Assembly (NCBI GenBank): GCA_938017765.1
Contig: CALIJH010000083.1
Coordinates: 1-15,890, forward strand
From: an uncultured Leptotrichia sp.
GTDB lineage: Bacteria > Fusobacteriota > Fusobacteriia > Fusobacteriales > Leptotrichiaceae
DNA length: 15,890 nt
Direction: 5' to 3'
Numbering within the stretch: the first letter of the stretch is position 1; every line of letters begins with the position of its first letter. The notes under the pieces were generated by a model. It did not search any database, was not told the DNA's origin, and worked only from the letters and a program-made list of their open reading frames with translations. The position numbers and the translations under genes were made by a program. Positions 13,963-15,890 of this stretch are shown here, in pieces.

Positions 13963-15643
13963 CTACAAATATGAAAGAGTCGATGTTGATTCGACAAAGA
14001 AACAGTTTTCGGAGCTGATTGAAAAATTCAGTCATTCTTCGAGTGTTGATGAGCAGTGTACATATATGGATAAAATCATCAGGCTAAGAAATCATATAGA
14101 TACAATGGTTACTTTAGTTTCCATAAGACACAGTATCAATACCGAAGATGAATTTTATGACAGAGAAAATGAGTACTGTGATGAAATAAACCCTATTTTA
14201 TTCGGATTTGTTACTGATTTTTATAAAGCTCTCACTAAATCCAAATTTAGAAACGAACTCGAAGAAAAATACGGAAAGTTCTTATTTAATATTGCAGAAT
14301 GCTCATTAAAAACATTTAATGAAAGTATTATCCCTGATTTGCAGGAAGAAAATAAACTGACGAGTAAATATGACAAATTAGTTGCAAGTGCTAAAATATT
14401 ATTCGACGGAGAAGAAAAAAATCTATCGCAAATGGTTCCATATACTCAATCTAAAGATAAAAATATAAGAAAAGATGCCGCTAAAAAAGTTGCAGAATTT
14501 TTTACGGAGTATAAAGATGAATTTGACAACATATACGATGAATTAGTAAAAGTCCGAACCGAAATAGCTAAAAAATTAGGCTTTAAAAATTTCATTGAAT
14601 TAGGTTATGCAAGACTTACAAGACTTGAGTACAACTCTGAAATGGTAGCTTCCTATAGAAAACAGGTCTTGGAAAACATCGTTCCTCTCCATTCGGAATT
14701 GAGAAACAGACAGGCTAAAAGACTTGGTCTTGACAAGCTCAAATTTTATGATGAACCTATAAAGTTCAATTCAGGAAACGCGGACCCTCACGGTGAGCCC
14801 GAATGGATTCTGAATCACGGTAAAACAATGTATCATGAACTTTCCAAAGAAACCGACGAATTTTTTACATTTATGACTAAAAACAATCTTTTGGATCTTC
14901 TTTCAAAAAAAGGAAAAATGAGCGGAGGTTACTGCACATATATCCCTGATTACAAAGCCCCGTTTATTTTTGCAAACTTCAACGGTACTTCCCATGATGT
15001 AGATGTCCTTACTCATGAAGCAGGACACGCTTTCCAAGTCTATGAAAGCAGAAATTATGAGGCACCTGAATATTTATGGCCGAGCCTTGAAGCTTGTGAA
15101 ATCCATTCTATGAGCATGGAATTTTTGACATGGCCATGGATGAACTTATTCTTTGAAAATGATACTGACAAATACAAATTTACTCATCTTTCAGAAGCCC
15201 TTTTATTTATTCCTTACGGAGTTACTGTCGATGAGTTTCAGCACTGGGTATATGAAAATCCCGAAGCTACTCCCGAAGACAGAAGAAAAAAATGGCTGGA
15301 AACAGAAAAAAAATATCTGCCTACAAGAGATTATGGAGAAGTTGAAGAACTGAAAGAGGGTATTTTCTGGTTCAGACAGGGACATATTTTTGGAACACCT
15401 TTTTACTACATCGACTATACACTTGCACAGGTGTGTGCTTTCCAATTCTGGATTAAATCAAATGAAAACAGGGAAAAAGCTTGGAAAGAGTATTTACACT
15501 TATGCAAACTGGGAGGAAGTAAACCTTTCCTTGAACTGCTAAAAGAAGCTAATTTGAAAAATCCTTTTATAAACGGGACTATAGCTTCCGTAATTCCTAA
15601 AATAAAAGAATTTCTGGACAGCATTGACGACATGAAGATGTAA
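13949..15643 (+). CDS. pepF: M3-family oligoendopeptidase (PepF-like)
   Basis: PepF is a cytoplasmic zinc metalloendopeptidase that cuts short peptides, such as those imported by an Opp system. The 564-residue length is usual for M3B oligoendopeptidases. The zinc-binding motif HEAGH is at 356-360 (His356 and His360 as ligands, Glu357 catalytic), and the third ligand is most likely Glu384 in CEIHSMSMEF, 28 residues after His356, as in thimet-type M3 enzymes. Nearby FANFNGTSHDVDVLTHE (341-357) is the usual upstream strand and loop. The N-terminus MNFNDYKYER matches the family, so I keep ATG 13949 although it has no Shine-Dalgarno sequence; an in-frame TAA at 13931 bars a start further upstream. 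It is divergent from oppB. No clear terminator follows. The gene symbol is used by homology. Confidence 0.92.
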   Translation: MNFNDYKYERVDVDSTKKQFSELIEKFSHSSSVDEQCTYMDKIIRLRNHIDTMVTLVSIRHSINTEDEFYDRENEYCDEINPILFGFVTDFYKALTKSKFRNELEEKYGKFLFNIAECSLKTFNESIIPDLQEENKLTSKYDKLVASAKILFDGEEKNLSQMVPYTQSKDKNIRKDAAKKVAEFFTEYKDEFDNIYDELVKVRTEIAKKLGFKNFIELGYARLTRLEYNSEMVASYRKQVLENIVPLHSELRNRQAKRLGLDKLKFYDEPIKFNSGNADPHGEPEWILNHGKTMYHELSKETDEFFTFMTKNNLLDLLSKKGKMSGGYCTYIPDYKAPFIFANFNGTSHDVDVLTHEAGHAFQVYESRNYEAPEYLWPSLEACEIHSMSMEFLTWPWMNLFFENDTDKYKFTHLSEALLFIPYGVTVDEFQHWVYENPEATPEDRRKKWLETEKKYLPTRDYGEVEELKEGIFWFRQGHIFGTPFYYIDYTLAQVCAFQFWIKSNENREKAWKEYLHLCKLGGSKPFLELLKEANLKNPFINGTIASVIPKIKEFLDSIDDMKM

Positions 15644-15750
15644 ATAATGTATGTAATCTTTAATACCGCATTTTTATCCTTAATAATTATTATTACAAGT
15701 TGATAATATTAGTATTTGGATAAATTGATGTGAACTATAAATTTTAAAAA

Positions 15751-15847
15751 TTTTGAAATAATAAATACAAATAAATAAAAAGAGTTATTTCAAAAAGCCA
15801 TAAACTTCGAAATAATAAATATAAATAAATAAGAGTTATTTCAAAAA
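15751..15847. repeat. Two tandem hairpin repeats of about 40 bases
   Basis: Copy 1 (15755-15796, 42 bases) and copy 2 (15809-15847, 39 bases) are identical except for one C/T difference and a 3-base A deletion. They are separated by 12 unrelated bases. Each is an inverted repeat, GAAATAA against TTATTTC (15755-15761 with 15785-15791; 15809-15815 with 15836-15842). In copy 1 the stem extends to 11 perfect pairs from TTTTGAAATAA. No T-run follows on the plus strand, so termination of pepF is not obvious. They may be the unit of a genome-wide palindromic repeat. Confidence 0.7.
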
Positions 15848-15860
15848 AATGAACTGTACC

Positions 15861-15890
15861 TGTAATCTTGTATCCAAGATTTCGGGTGCA
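15861..15890. repeat. Imperfect long hairpin cut by the right edge of the window
   Basis: AATCTTG (15864-15870) pairs with CAAGATT (15875-15881) around the 4-base loop TATC. Beyond one T-T mismatch, TGTACCTG (15855-15862) pairs with CGGGTGCA (15883-15890), including two G-T pairs. The stem therefore has 15 paired positions and one mismatch, and may continue past the edge. On the minus strand the outer left arm would be followed by GTTCA and then seven T, which suits an intrinsic terminator for a minus-strand transcript entering from the right. It could equally be the end of a mobile or repeat element. Confidence 0.5.

Noticed and set aside
1..15890. CRISPR array, prophage, toxin-antitoxin, restriction or biosynthetic gene cluster
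   Set aside because: I looked on both strands for regularly spaced repeats, integrases, transposases and known defence or biosynthetic signatures and saw none; the only repeats are two adjacent copies at the right edge.

Overview
The window is very AT-rich, compact bacterial DNA. The single-copy housekeeping genes, the GatCAB-type amidotransferase genes and a rod-shape MreB fit a low-GC anaerobe. The style and protein sequences remind me most of Fusobacteriota, particularly the Leptotrichia group, but this is recall-based inference and a low-GC Firmicute cannot be excluded without a search.

Layout, left to right. Positions 1-7842 hold a minus-strand run read right to left: ftsK, mreB, scpB, rluB, a HAD phosphatase, gatC, gatA, then the first 14 codons of a further gene with a signal-like N-terminus that leaves the window at base 1. 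Gaps are 50-120 bases, and scpB and rluB overlap by 14. A near-consensus promoter (ATGACA, 17 bases, TATAAT) lies about 85 bases upstream of ftsK. I see no strong terminator inside the run, so it may be one long transcript, with internal promoters possible. It combines DNA translocation (FtsK), cell shape (MreB), chromosome organisation (ScpB), rRNA modification (RluB) and tRNA-dependent glutamine synthesis (GatC/GatA).

Positions 8109-9441 hold an AraC-family regulator and, upstream of it, a tRNA-Ser(GGA) gene with its own excellent promoter, both on the minus strand. Positions 9539-13783 hold a minus-strand oligopeptide ABC transporter operon, oppB-oppC-oppD-oppF, with a clear promoter before oppB and a clear intrinsic terminator after oppF. 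No substrate-binding protein gene (oppA) is present. A 174-base gap between oppC and oppD contains a two-tier inverted repeat and a broken-looking small reading frame.

Divergently from opp, pepF on the plus strand encodes an M3-family oligoendopeptidase. Its start codon lacks a Shine-Dalgarno sequence and is overlapped by a 15-codon aromatic-rich leader ORF that has one. Peptide import by Opp followed by cytoplasmic cleavage by PepF is a coherent pairing. The last 140 bases hold two near-identical 40-base hairpin repeats and a strong imperfect hairpin running off the right edge, possibly a terminator or the edge of a mobile or repeated element.

The window is mostly conserved core genome. I did not find a convincing new defence or biosynthetic system. 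The most interesting items are small cis-elements: the pepF leader ORF, the oppC-oppD intercistronic structure and the repeats at the right edge.
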